Positions 17,085 to 24,821 are shown, counted from the first letter of the stretch. The stretch: 64,000 nucleotides of DNA from Pseudomonas sp. GCEP-101 (GCF_025133575.1 NZ_CP104011.1:4782965-4846964); one strand, 5' to 3'. Numbers and translations: made by a program. Notes: generated from the letters alone by a model not told the origin.

Positions 17085-18854
17085 ATGTCCCAGACCGTCG
17101 CCGATCAATTGCTCGAACGCCTTTCGCAGTGGGGCGTGCAACGCGTCTTCGGTTACCCCGGCGATGGCATCAACGGGATCATGGGTGCCTTCGGCCGCCG
17201 CGCCGAGGACTTCGACTACATCCGCGTGCGCCACGAGGAAATGGCTGCCTTCATGGCCGGCGCCCATGCCAAGTTCACCGGCGAGGTGGGCGTGTGCCTG
17301 GCCACCTCCGGCCCCGGCGCCATCCACCTGCTCAACGGCCTGTACGACGCGCGCATGGACCACCAGCCGGTGGTCGCCATCGTCGGCCAGCAGGCGGTGA
17401 CCTCGCTGGGCAGCGATTACCAGCAGGAGGTCGACCTGCACACCCTGTTCCGCGACGTGAGCAACTACGTGGAGACCGTCGCCCACCCCGGCCAGTTGCT
17501 GCACGTGATCGACCGGGCGTTGCGCGTGGCCTTCAGCGAACGCCAGGTGGCCACGGTGATCATCCCCAACGACGTGCAGCAGATGCCGGCGCAGAAGCCG
17601 CCGCACAAGCACGGCCACGTGTATTCGGGCGTGGGCTTCAGCGCGCCGCGCCCGTATGCCCGCGAGGACGACCTGGTGGCCGCGGCGGAGATTCTCAACG
17701 CCGGGCGCAAGGTGGCGATCCTCGTCGGCGCCGGTGCGCTGGGCGCCCATGCCGAGGTGGAGGCGGTGGCCGAGGCGCTGTCCGCCGGGGTCGCCAAGGC
17801 GCTGCTGGGCAAGATGGCGATCAGCGATGAGCTGCCCTACGTGACCGGCTCCATCGGCCTGCTCGGCACCCGCGCCAGTGCCGAGCTGATGGAGCGCTGC
17901 GACACGCTGCTGATGGTCGGCACGACCTTCCCCTACAGCGAGTTCCTGCCCAGGCCGGGGCAGGCGAAAGCCGTGCAGATCGACCTGCACGCGCGCAACG
18001 TCAGCATGCGCTACCCCATCGACCAGGTGCTCCTGGGCGACGCCGGGGAAACCCTGCGGCGCCTGTTGCCGCTGCTCAAGCCCAAGCGCCACGGCACCTG
18101 GCGCATCCGCATCGAGAAGGCGGTGGAGGACAGCTGGCAGGAACTGGAAGCCCAGGCGATGCAGGGCGCCGAACCGATCAACCCGCAGCGGGTGTTCTGG
18201 GAGCTGTCCGCGCAGTTGCCTGACGATGTGATCCTCGCCGGCGACAGCGGCTCGCACACCAACTGGTACGCCCGCGACCTGCGCGTGCGGCCGGGCATGC
18301 TCGGCTCGCTGTCGGGCAAGCTGGCGAGCATGGGCAGCGGCCTGCCCTACGCGCTGGCGGCGAAGCTTGCGCACCCGCAGCGCCCGGTGATCGCACTGGT
18401 GGGCGATGGCGCCATGCAGATGAACGGCAACGCCGAGCTGGTCAGCGTGCAGCAGTACTACCGGCGCTGGCGGGACAACCCGACCTTCATCGTGCTGGTA
18501 CTCAACAACGGCGACCTCAACCAGGTGACCTGGGAGCAGCGCGCCCTGGCCGGCGACCCCGAATTCGCCGCGGCGCAGGAAGTGATCGATTTCCCCTACG
18601 CGCGTTACGCCGAGCTGCTGGGGTTTCGCGGCATCCGCGTGACCGATGCGGCGCGCCTGCAGTCCGCCTGGCAGGAGGCGTTCGAGAGCGACCGTCCGGT
18701 AGTGCTTGAGGTCCTCACCGATCCGAACGTGCCGCCGCTGCCGCCACACATCAGCTTCGAGCAGGCGCGCAACCTGCTGGGCGCCTTGCCCGGCGACCCC
18801 CATCGCTGGGGCGTGCTGCGCCAGAGCGCGCGGCAACTGCTGGCGCGTCGATGA
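17085..18854 (+). CDS. Thiamine-pyrophosphate-requiring enzyme, pyruvate oxidase (PoxB/YdaP)-like
   Basis: A 589-aa ThDP enzyme with all three domains. In the PYR domain the catalytic Glu is in VRHEEMAAFMAGAHAKFTG. The central domain is FAD/nucleotide-binding type (VAILVGAGALGAHAEV). The PP domain carries the ThDP motif GDGAMQMNGNAEL...LNNGDLNQVTWEQR. The family includes pyruvate:quinone oxidoreductase, acetolactate synthase and the stress protein YdaP; overall pattern and length best fit the PoxB/YdaP group, with decarboxylation of pyruvate or another 2-oxoacid. AGGAGGAAAAC precedes the ATG. A small secreted protein follows 22 nt downstream. Confidence 0.85.
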   Translation: MSQTVADQLLERLSQWGVQRVFGYPGDGINGIMGAFGRRAEDFDYIRVRHEEMAAFMAGAHAKFTGEVGVCLATSGPGAIHLLNGLYDARMDHQPVVAIVGQQAVTSLGSDYQQEVDLHTLFRDVSNYVETVAHPGQLLHVIDRALRVAFSERQVATVIIPNDVQQMPAQKPPHKHGHVYSGVGFSAPRPYAREDDLVAAAEILNAGRKVAILVGAGALGAHAEVEAVAEALSAGVAKALLGKMAISDELPYVTGSIGLLGTRASAELMERCDTLLMVGTTFPYSEFLPRPGQAKAVQIDLHARNVSMRYPIDQVLLGDAGETLRRLLPLLKPKRHGTWRIRIEKAVEDSWQELEAQAMQGAEPINPQRVFWELSAQLPDDVILAGDSGSHTNWYARDLRVRPGMLGSLSGKLASMGSGLPYALAAKLAHPQRPVIALVGDGAMQMNGNAELVSVQQYYRRWRDNPTFIVLVLNNGDLNQVTWEQRALAGDPEFAAAQEVIDFPYARYAELLGFRGIRVTDAARLQSAWQEAFESDRPVVLEVLTDPNVPPLPPHISFEQARNLLGALPGDPHRWGVLRQSARQLLARR

Positions 18855-18876
18855 CCCACCCCAAGGAGAAGACACC

Positions 18877-19167
18877 ATGAACAAGACCCGACTCAACCGT
18901 CCTTTCGCCGCCGTGCTGCTCGCCTGGCTGTCCCTCGGCCTGATCCCGGCCCAGGCCGCCGATGCCCCGCAGGTGCCCACCAACGAAAAACCCCACGGCC
19001 AGAGCCCCGGCCAGGCGCCCACACCGCCGGCGTCGCAGCAGAAACAGAAGGACGAGGGCCGCACCGACGACAACAGCCAGGTGCAATCCCAGGACAGCAA
19101 GGACAAGCAGAAGAGCAAGACCCACGACGACACCCAGCACAAGGGCACGACGCCCGAGTCCTATTGA
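18877..19167 (+). CDS. Small secreted hydrophilic protein
   Basis: A 96-aa protein with a clear signal peptide (KTRLNRPFAAVLLAWLSLGL, cleavage after AQA). The mature part is hydrophilic and low-complexity, rich in Gln, Lys, Asp, Ser and Thr (QSQDSKDKQKSKTHDD), and looks disordered. I do not recognise a domain. AAGGAGAAGACACC precedes the ATG, and the gene follows the TPP enzyme by 22 nt, so they are likely one transcript. The protein at 33957-34328 has the same architecture. Confidence 0.75.
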   Translation: MNKTRLNRPFAAVLLAWLSLGLIPAQAADAPQVPTNEKPHGQSPGQAPTPPASQQKQKDEGRTDDNSQVQSQDSKDKQKSKTHDDTQHKGTTPESY

Positions 19168-19197
19168 GGGCAGGGGCCAAACGGCGGGCAAAAAGAA

Positions 19198-19216
19198 GGC
19201 CCCGTCGGAAGGGGCC
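19198..19216. terminator. Short GC hairpin, possible terminator
   Basis: GGCCCC (19198-19203) pairs with GGGGCC (19211-19216). There is no T-tract on the plus side, and an A-rich stretch lies before it, so it is a weak candidate for ending the 17085-19167 transcript. Confidence 0.35.
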
Positions 19217-19373
19217 AGGGGAAAGACTTGGAGCCACCTCCAGACTAACAGGCTGGGCCCGGGTGCCAAGCAACTTGTCGGCATAGGCCGTTGCGGTTGG
19301 GGGAATATGCGGGGCTTTGGCGACGGTGACGGTGCGCTAGTACGCGTCGTTCACTGACAGTCGGTGCCGGGTT

Positions 19374-19836
19374 CCCTCACCCTAACCCTCTCCCAGAGGG
19401 AGAGGGGACTGACCGGCTTCAAGCGAAACACCTTGCTGGCCCGCGGCACGGATAGCTCCCTCTCCCTTCGGAGCGGGGCGCGCAGCCAGGGCGGGGGAGA
19501 GGGGCGACGCTGCGCAGATCTTTCAAGGAACGATAACCACAAGGCTTTCCTGCCAACGCCAAATCGCCGGTTGGATTTCGCGGACAAGGTCCGCTCCTAC
19601 AGCGCCTCCCATACGCTGGTATGCCCTCACCCTAACCCTCTCCCAGAGGGAGAGGGGACTGACCGGCGTCAAGCGAAACACCTTGCTGGCCGGCGGCACG
19701 GATAGCTCCCTCTCCCTTCAGGGAGAGGGCGGGGGGAGAGGGGCGCAGCGCGGATATGTCAGGGAGCCCTATCCGCCAGGCCTTCCTGCAAGCGCCAAAT
19801 TGCCGGTTGGATTTCGCGGACAGAGTCCGCTCCTAC
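19374..19836. repeat. Tandem duplication of a ~240-250-bp REP-type unit
   Basis: The block beginning CCCTCACCCTAACCCTCTCC at 19374 recurs at 19624, exactly 250 nt later, with few differences over at least 90 nt. A second block containing GGTTGGATTTCGCGGACA (around 19569 and 19805) recurs about 236 nt apart. The repeats contain hairpins such as CCCTCTCCC-AGA-GGGAGAGGG. It fills most of the 774-nt gap between 19168 and 19941. No gene is convincing here. Confidence 0.85.
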
Positions 19837-19881
19837 GTAGCGTGCACCGCGGGAAGGCACCTCAAGCCCTGCAGTTTTTCT

Positions 19882-19909
19882 GAACTCCGCCCGCGACCGA
19901 TGCCTCTAT
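19882..19909 (+). promoter_or_regulatory. ECF-like promoter candidate before the 44-codon ORF / iron permease
   Basis: GAACTC-N17-TCTAT, the -10 starting 37 nt before the ATG at 19942. This is one of the closest matches to the AlgU consensus. Confidence 0.5.
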
Positions 19910-19941
19910 CGGATAGGCACCTCGATTGCGGAGAACCCACC

Positions 19942-20076
19942 ATGACCGCCACCCGAACCGCGTCCGCCGCCCCGGCCGGCCAGCCGACTCGCCGGCCGTC
20001 CACCCCGGCCACGCCGCCGCGCCATGTCACCATCACTGTTCCTGAGCGCCTCGGCCATGTCCCGCCAGCCGAGTAA
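19942..20076 (+). CDS. Possible 44-aa upstream peptide
   Basis: A small reading frame (MTATRTASAAPAGQPTRR..., rich in Pro, Ala, Thr and Arg) with GGAGAACCCACC directly before the ATG, a stronger ribosome-binding site than that of the next gene. Its stop lies 20 nt inside the iron-permease gene, so it could couple translation of that gene. I recognise no family. It may be only a leader peptide. Confidence 0.4.
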   Translation: MTATRTASAAPAGQPTRRPSTPATPPRHVTITVPERLGHVPPAE

Positions 20077-20572
20077 GGCCGAGGGCGCCGGGACGCCGAA
20101 TGAGCGCAGGCCGGAGAAGGGGCAGAAGCCCGAGAAGGAGCACAAGGCCGACGCGGGGTTCTCGCGCTTCGCCCAGACGCTCTCGCAATGGAGCGGCCGG
20201 CCGCTGACCTTCGCCCTGGCCTGCGTGCTGCTGGTGGGCTGGGCGCTGAGCGGGCCGTTCTTTCATTTCAACGACACCTGGCAGCTGGTGATCAACACCT
20301 CGACCACCATCATCACCTTCCTCATGGTGTTCCTCATCCAGAGCACGCAGAACCGTGATACCGATGCGCTGCACATCAAGATCGACGAACTGCTGCGCAC
20401 CACGCGCCACGCCCATAGTGTGCTGATGTGCCTGGATGACATGGGCAGCGAAGAGCTTCAGAAGCTGCGCAAGACCTACGAGGAAATGGGCCGAGGCGCC
20501 GAAGGCTCGCCGCAGAAAGTGGCCGAGGGAGAAGAAGCGCGCCAGGAGCGCCATGACGGCAGCGACGATTGA
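20057..20572 (+). CDS. Low-affinity iron permease family protein
   Basis: A 171-aa inner-membrane protein. Two helices are evident (PLTFALACVLLVGWALSGPFF and WQLVINTSTTIITFLMVFLIQ). The signature is STTIITFLMVFLIQSTQNRDTDALHIKIDELL, shared with the family named after yeast Fet4; transport activity of bacterial members is unproven. The N-terminal 40 residues are Lys/Glu-rich and soluble. Start choice is uncertain: the ATG at 20057 (used here) or at 20024, both inside the 44-codon frame and neither with a good Shine-Dalgarno site, which fits coupling to the upstream peptide. Confidence 0.75.
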   Translation: MSRQPSKAEGAGTPNERRPEKGQKPEKEHKADAGFSRFAQTLSQWSGRPLTFALACVLLVGWALSGPFFHFNDTWQLVINTSTTIITFLMVFLIQSTQNRDTDALHIKIDELLRTTRHAHSVLMCLDDMGSEELQKLRKTYEEMGRGAEGSPQKVAEGEEARQERHDGSDD

Positions 20573-20743
20573 GTCGTCGCGCTCAGGCAATCTGCATGGC
20601 CTGACGCGGGCAATCGGGCATTCTGCCGCTGTCTGTCATCCGCCTGTTGCCCTGGAACCCTTGTGCCGCGGGCGTTTGCGGCTGAGCGCCAAGGCGGCGT
20701 GGAACTTGCTGTACTCCCGTCCTCGACACGGGAGATGTGCAAC

Positions 20744-21136
20744 ATGCAGACGTTCAGCAACAAGATGGTGTTGGTCCTCGAAGAAACCCCCGAACAGCTC
20801 CAGCGCCTGGAGCACCACCTGCTCGGCCAGGGCCACGCGGTGCTCAGCGCCCTCAGCGAAGAGGAGGCCATCGAGCACCTGGTGTCGTCGTCGGTGATCG
20901 ACCTGTTTCTCATCGACGAACAGCTCACCGGCCCGCTGACCGGCGCCGCGCTGATCGAAGCCTGCCTGCCGCTGCGCCCGCGCATGCGCGTGCTGGTGAT
21001 GTCGCCCTGGGCGGAAAAAGGCGAGGAGGGCGCGCCCTATCCGGTGCTGCCCAAATCGGTGGACCTGGACGAGTTGGAAGGCGCCATCCAGCGCACCTTG
21101 CGCAACCCGCCGGTGCAGCCGTGGTTGCTTAACTGA
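20744..21136 (+). CDS. Single-domain response-regulator-like protein (receiver, EE pocket)
   Basis: A 130-aa receiver-only protein. Strand 1 reads MVLVLEETPEQL, so the usual Asp-Asp pair is Glu-Glu. The phospho-acceptor position is kept in LFLIDEQLTG, a Ser occupies the Thr/Ser position (RVLVMSPW), and the Lys remains in VLPKSVDLDELE. The start at 20744 is chosen because GGGAG lies 9 nt upstream. The protein at 31159-31551 is an equally long paralogue with the same substitutions and a similar upstream region. No kinase or output gene is adjacent. It may be a phospho-sink or a protein-protein adaptor. Confidence 0.75.
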   Translation: MQTFSNKMVLVLEETPEQLQRLEHHLLGQGHAVLSALSEEEAIEHLVSSSVIDLFLIDEQLTGPLTGAALIEACLPLRPRMRVLVMSPWAEKGEEGAPYPVLPKSVDLDELEGAIQRTLRNPPVQPWLLN

Positions 21137-21493
21137 GCGGATTTTGGGGAAAGGGTTCGCGAGCAAGCTCGCTCCTACAGGGACGGCGGGACGCCGCGTT
21201 GATTCGTAGGGCGCATGACGCGCCAGCGTCATCCGCCACAGGCATCGGCGGATAACCCGTTCCGGGTTATGCGCCCTACGGTTCTGAGCGGATATTGGGC
21301 AGGGTTCGCGAGCAAGCTCGCTCCTGCAGGGGCGGCGGGGCGCCGTGAGGCTTCGGGGCATAACCGGGTTATGTGCCCTGCGACTGGCGGCGTAGGAGCG
21401 GACCTTGTCCGCGAATTCCAACCGGCAACACGGTGTCGACAGGCAGCCCCCGCGACAGAGTCTGCCGCCACCCTGACATCCAGGAGAATCGCC
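21137..21493. repeat. Cluster of REP-type palindromes in a 357-nt gap
   Basis: Two copies of GGTTCGCGAGCAAGCTCGCT (from 21154 and 21303), each with the hairpin GCGAGC-AA-GCTCGC, plus an 11-bp inverted repeat GTAGGGCGCAT/ATGCGCCCTAC (21206-21216 and 21269-21279). A GGAGCGGACCTTGTCCGCGA-type unit lies near 21393. No gene is seen in this gap. Confidence 0.75.
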
Positions 21494-21667
21494 ATGCACG
21501 CCTACCTGATTCGTTACCGCCGCGACGGCCAGCCCATGAGCACGGTGCTGCTGCAGGAGAGCCTGAGCCGCGAGCAAGCGCAGAAGTTCGTCCAGGCGTT
21601 GCATGGCCCGCTGGGGCGCGATTCGCGGGCGCAGATCCAGGTCAGCGAGGTGCTCTGCACCCAGTGA
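21494..21667 (+). CDS. Small conserved-looking protein, paralogue of 27520-27696
   Basis: A 57-aa protein (MHAYLIRYRRDGQPMSTVLLQ...) with CCAGGAGAATCGCC before the ATG. It shares a pattern with the 58-aa protein at 27520 and the 81-aa protein at 26045: a Y/R-x-R-x-DGQ-like strand, then SREQAQKFVQ or its equivalent helix. I do not know a function. The next gene, ClpP-like, begins 87 nt downstream. Confidence 0.65.
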   Translation: MHAYLIRYRRDGQPMSTVLLQESLSREQAQKFVQALHGPLGRDSRAQIQVSEVLCTQ

Positions 21668-21754
21668 CGCGGGACCGTTCGTCGTGATGATGGTGTGCCG
21701 GCGCCGCGCGGGGACTCAGCAGAAGAAACCCGCCCGCCAGAACAGGAGTCCGCC

Positions 21755-22306
21755 ATGGCCCGGCACATCATTCACTTCACCGGCCCGATCAATTCGTCCA
21801 CCTGCGGCAACCTCATCGGCACCTGCACCAAGGCGCTGCAGCAGGGCGCGAGCCACCTGCAACTGAACATCGCCACCATGGGCGGCGACTGCGCCTATGG
21901 CTTCACCCTGTACAACTACCTGCTGGCCCTGCCGATCCCGGTGGACACCCACAACCTCGGCACCGTCGAGTCCATGGGCAACATCCTCTTCCTCGCCGGC
22001 GCGCGCCGCACGGCCTGCCCGCTGAGCAAGTTCCTGTTCCACCCGTTCCACTGGACGCTGCACGGCTCGGTGGACCACACGCGCATGGTGGAGTACGCCG
22101 CCAGCCTGCAGCATGACCTGGCGCTGTACGAGGACATCGTCCGCCAGCGCACCCTCGATGCGCCACAGCGGCTGGACGTGCGCCACGCCCTGACCGCCGA
22201 AGCGCACATCGTCGAACCGCGACAGGCGCTGGCCTTCGGGCTCATCCACGGCATCGACGACGTACCGATTCCGCTCGATGGCTGCCAGTGGAGCGTGCAC
22301 TCCTGA
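21755..22306 (+). CDS. ClpP-like serine peptidase, stand-alone
   Basis: A 183-aa ClpP/crotonase-fold protein. The nucleophile Ser73 is in GTVESMGNILFLAGARR and His96 in KFLFHPFHW, a spacing close to that of ClpP. NIATMGGDCAYGFTLYNYL corresponds to the oxyanion/substrate strand. The position expected for the catalytic Asp (before IVEPRQALAFGLIHGI) does not show an obvious Asp. No ClpX- or ClpA-type ATPase is nearby. ACAGGAGTCCGCC precedes the ATG. It may be a dedicated stress peptidase, a regulatory ClpP paralogue, or a weakly active relative. Confidence 0.8.
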   Translation: MARHIIHFTGPINSSTCGNLIGTCTKALQQGASHLQLNIATMGGDCAYGFTLYNYLLALPIPVDTHNLGTVESMGNILFLAGARRTACPLSKFLFHPFHWTLHGSVDHTRMVEYAASLQHDLALYEDIVRQRTLDAPQRLDVRHALTAEAHIVEPRQALAFGLIHGIDDVPIPLDGCQWSVHS

Positions 22307-22326
22307 GTCGCCGCGACGGAAACATC

Positions 22327-22353
22327 GAACGATCACCCAATCGACCTTTCCAC
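22327..22353 (+). promoter_or_regulatory. ECF-like promoter candidate for the CBS protein
   Basis: GAACGA-N16-TCCAC, -10 starting 37 nt before the ATG at 22386. Confidence 0.45.
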
Positions 22354-22385
22354 CGAACGACACCCACGACACAGGAGGACCTGTC

Positions 22386-22844
22386 ATGAGAGATCACGCC
22401 CGAAGCGACCGCTCCGTCGAACGCAGCTCGATGGCCGTGCGCGAGATCATGAGCCGGGAAGTGCGCACCATCAGCCCGGACACCACCCTGCAGGAAGCGG
22501 CGCTGCTGATGCGCCAGGTGGACGTCGGCGCCTTGCTGGTGAACGACAACGACCACCTCAGCGGCATCCTCACCGACCGCGACCTGGTGGTGCGCGCCCT
22601 GGCCGACGGGCTGGACCTGCGCACGCCGGTCAGCGAGGTGATGAGCGAGGACGTCTGCTACTGCTTCGACGATGAGTCCGTGGACCATGTGGCGAAGAAC
22701 ATGGCGCAGATCGAGAAACGCCGCCTGGCGGTGGTCAACCGCGAAAAACGCCTGGTGGGCATCGTCTCCCTCGCCAACGTGGCGAGCTGCAATGCCGACA
22801 AGGTGAGCGCCAACTTGCTGCGCGGGGTGGCGCGGGCGCATTGA
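22386..22844 (+). CDS. CBS-domain pair protein
   Basis: A 152-aa cytoplasmic protein consisting of two CBS motifs (VREIMSREVRTISPDTTLQEA...GILTDRDLVVRAL and VSEVMSEDVCYCFDDESVDHVA...GIVSLANVAS). CBS pairs bind adenosine nucleotides and usually regulate a partner; no catalytic domain is attached. AGGAGGACCTGTC precedes the ATG. It lies in the stress island between the ClpP-like gene and small hypotheticals. Confidence 0.85.
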   Translation: MRDHARSDRSVERSSMAVREIMSREVRTISPDTTLQEAALLMRQVDVGALLVNDNDHLSGILTDRDLVVRALADGLDLRTPVSEVMSEDVCYCFDDESVDHVAKNMAQIEKRRLAVVNREKRLVGIVSLANVASCNADKVSANLLRGVARAH

Positions 22845-22853
22845 CGGCCCTTC

Positions 22854-22881
22854 AGCCCCTCTCCACGACGGGAGAGGGGCT
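22854..22881 (+). terminator. 11-bp stem hairpin after the CBS gene
   Basis: AGCCCCTCTCC (22854-22864) pairs perfectly with GGAGAGGGGCT (22871-22881) around a 6-nt loop, 10 nt after the stop codon. There is no T-run, so it may be a REP-derived terminator. The rest of the gap to 23100 shows nothing further. Confidence 0.5.
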
Positions 22882-23100
22882 GGCCCGATGCAGCAACCTG
22901 CCGGAGCCGGAAGCGAGACCGTTGGTCAGGGTGATTAAATTGGCAAACGGCGCAAACGCGGGCAGCGGGTGGCGCAAGCGCTTAATACGGAGTGACTTTT
23001 GCGTCGGGCGCGGCCGGCAGGCTGTAAGCGATGGCCATCGGCCACGGTTCCATTTTGGCGGCAAGGCTTCAGGATGATCAGGTCAACGCAGGAGCAAGCC

Positions 23101-23325
23101 ATGAACCCGCCCAGCTGCAAATCCGTCGCGGAACTGCTGCATCGAAGCTATCCGCTGTTCGATTTCACCTGTGACCGCCAGGACGACGGCTGTTATCTCA
23201 TCAGCCTGCAGAGCCGCTACACCTCCACACCGCCGACCACTGTGATCGGCATCCATGGCCATGAGCTGCGTACCGACCGACAGGTGAAGGACCTGGGCCT
23301 GGAGCTCATCTGCGGGCTGATGTAA
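23101..23325 (+). CDS. Hypothetical 74-aa protein
   Basis: MNPPSCKSVAELLHRSYPLF... is a small soluble protein with GCAGGAGCAAGCC before the ATG. The pattern DGCYLISLQSRYTS...VIGIHGHELRTDRQVKDLGLELI suggests a small alpha/beta fold. I recognise no family. It is convergent with the 86-aa gene and ends 5 nt from it. Confidence 0.6.
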   Translation: MNPPSCKSVAELLHRSYPLFDFTCDRQDDGCYLISLQSRYTSTPPTTVIGIHGHELRTDRQVKDLGLELICGLM

Positions 23326-23330
23326 GCCCC

Positions 23331-23591
23331 TCACACCACGCGCTTGCGCAGCCGCGCGATCAGCTTCTGCCGCTGCTCGGCGTCCGCCTCCCAGACCTTG
23401 CCGTCCAGGGCATGGCAGATCAGCCAGATTTCCTCGTTATTGAGCATCACCGCGCCGCCGCCGGCCTCGGCCCTCCGCTTGCGGTAGGCGGCCTGCTTCT
23501 GGGCATTGGTCATCGCGCCTTCCTTGCGCGGACGGCCCTTGCGCGGGGCTTCGAAGGCGTCGCGGGTGGCTCTGTCCTTGGCGTCTTTCAT
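23331..23591 (-). CDS. Small basic protein with AT-hook-like GRPRK motif, candidate DNA-binding regulator
   Basis: An 86-aa protein. Its N-terminal half is strongly basic, with KGRPRKEGAMTNAQKQAAYRKR. The KGRPRK core resembles an AT-hook, and the following stretch recurs in small plasmid-type DNA-binding proteins. The C-terminal half (LNNEEIWLICHALDGKVWEADAEQRQKLIARLR) looks like two helices. AGGAGAGTGCC precedes the ATG. Two copies of the palindrome GTAACGCGTTAC lie 22 and 55 nt upstream, so autoregulation is an attractive guess. The function is unproven. Confidence 0.65.
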   Translation of the reverse strand: MKDAKDRATRDAFEAPRKGRPRKEGAMTNAQKQAAYRKRRAEAGGGAVMLNNEEIWLICHALDGKVWEADAEQRQKLIARLRKRVV

Positions 23592-23612
23592 GGCACTCTC
23601 CTGGATTGGCTG

Positions 23613-23657
23613 GTAACGCGTTACGGCTATTCACGGCATATTCTGGTAACGCGTTAC
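23613..23657 (-). promoter_or_regulatory. Twin operators: two GTAACGCGTTAC palindromes 33 bp apart
   Basis: The perfect 12-bp palindrome occurs at 23613-23624 and 23646-23657, a 33-bp period (about three helical turns). Read toward the small basic protein gene, the distal copy continues CAGAAT. The same pair, spacing and CAGAAT extension recur at 52661-52705. Confidence 0.8.
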
Positions 23658-23809
23658 GCGAGCATAGCCGGTCCCATCGCCCGCGCCAACGACGCCTTCG
23701 GGCAACTGTTTCGAACTCCTCCGCCCGGCGTGGTTTCCACTCTGGTGTCGGCAGCGCTTCCCGCGCTGCCCTGGCCGGCGTCGCCCGACGCCCGAATGGA
23801 GAAATTCCC

Positions 23810-24370
23810 ATGAGTGCACAATTGCAAGGCAAGAACGTCCTGATCATCACCGCCAACGCCGGCATCGAGCGCGACGAGTTGCTCAAGCCGTTGCAGGCGC
23901 TGCAGGAGCAGGGCGCCACCGTCACCTATGCCACCGTCAAGGGCGGCCAGGCGCAGACCTGGGTGCAGGACAGCGAGAAGGACGTGACGGTGGACTCCGA
24001 TACGAAGATCCAGGGCCTGGATGCCAGCGACTACGACCTGCTGGTGATTCCCGGTGGCACGGTGAACGCCGACACCCTGCGCCAGGATGGCGACGCGCAG
24101 CAATTGGTGAAGGCGTTCCGCGAGGCCGGCAAGCCGGTGGCCGCGATCTGCCACGGACCCTGGTTGCTGATCGACGCCGGCGTGGCCGACGGCAAGTCGC
24201 TGACCTCCTACGCCAGCGTGCGCACCGACCTGGTCAACGCCGGCGCGGACTGGGTGGATGCGCAGGTGCAGGTGTGCCCGGCGCAGGGCTGGACGCTGAT
24301 CACCTCGCGTACCCCGGACGACCTGCCGGCCTTCAACGAGGCGCTGGTCAAGGCGCTTCAGGCCGCCTGA
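23810..24370 (+). CDS. DJ-1/PfpI family protein
   Basis: A 186-aa member of the DJ-1/PfpI (glutamine amidotransferase-like) superfamily. The nucleophile Cys is in VAAICHGPWLLIDAG, the Glu in NAGIERDELLKPL, and LLVIPGGTVNADTLR forms the preceding strand. The group contains general stress proteins, protein or nucleotide deglycases and proteases of the YhbO/PfpI kind. GGAGAAATTCCC precedes the ATG. Close neighbours are other stress-type genes on both strands. Confidence 0.85.
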   Translation: MSAQLQGKNVLIITANAGIERDELLKPLQALQEQGATVTYATVKGGQAQTWVQDSEKDVTVDSDTKIQGLDASDYDLLVIPGGTVNADTLRQDGDAQQLVKAFREAGKPVAAICHGPWLLIDAGVADGKSLTSYASVRTDLVNAGADWVDAQVQVCPAQGWTLITSRTPDDLPAFNEALVKALQAA

Positions 24371-24377
24371 GGGCGGG

Positions 24378-24632
24378 TCAGTGAGGGAGGTCGAGCCCGG
24401 CGCCGGAATCGGTGAGCGCCAGGGCCCGACGCAGCGTCAGCGCGAGTGAGGCCACCGCGCTGACGCTGGCCCAGTGTTCGGGCTGGATCCGCGCGGCGCA
24501 CAGCAGAAGCTCCCCGGTGTGGCTGTTGACCAGGCGCACCGACAGCGTGGTGTCGCCCTCCAGCCGGCATTCACACTGCAGATGGGCGAAACACGCCTCC
24601 AGTACGTCCTTTGCCAGCATAAACTCCTGCAT
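24378..24632 (-). CDS. DUF1652-like small protein
   Basis: An 84-aa protein starting MQEFMLAKDVLEACF with AAGGGGGCAATC before the ATG at 24632. The CECRLEGDTTLSVRLVNSHTGELLLCAARI...SVSAVASLALTLRRAL pattern matches the DUF1652 family of Pseudomonas. That family is about this length and of unknown function. It ends 7 nt from the convergent DJ-1/PfpI gene. A second, more divergent relative may be at 34386-34637. Confidence 0.65.
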   Translation of the reverse strand: MQEFMLAKDVLEACFAHLQCECRLEGDTTLSVRLVNSHTGELLLCAARIQPEHWASVSAVASLALTLRRALALTDSGAGLDLPH

Positions 24633-24821
24633 GATTGCCCCCTTGTTTGTCGGCGTTGGTGGATGGGCAGGTGTGCGTGGAAACCTTCTAGGCAGCAAAG
24701 CGCAGGCCAGGACGGTGCCGCTCGGGAAGGGCCATTGCACCGTCGCCGGCCGCGGGAATCTGCAAGATGAGCGCGGCGTTGCATTGCATCCTGCATGCGA
24801 GGCCGGATGCAGGCGCAACGG

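Noticed and set aside
19374..19740. CRISPR array or integron-like repeats
   Set aside because: Only two long units in direct tandem with internal hairpins; no short regular repeats with unique spacers and no cas genes.
20702..20727. GAACTT followed by TCGAC before the first receiver gene
   Set aside because: Spacing is 15 nt and the predicted start of transcription would fall on the ribosome-binding site, so it was left out of the promoter set.
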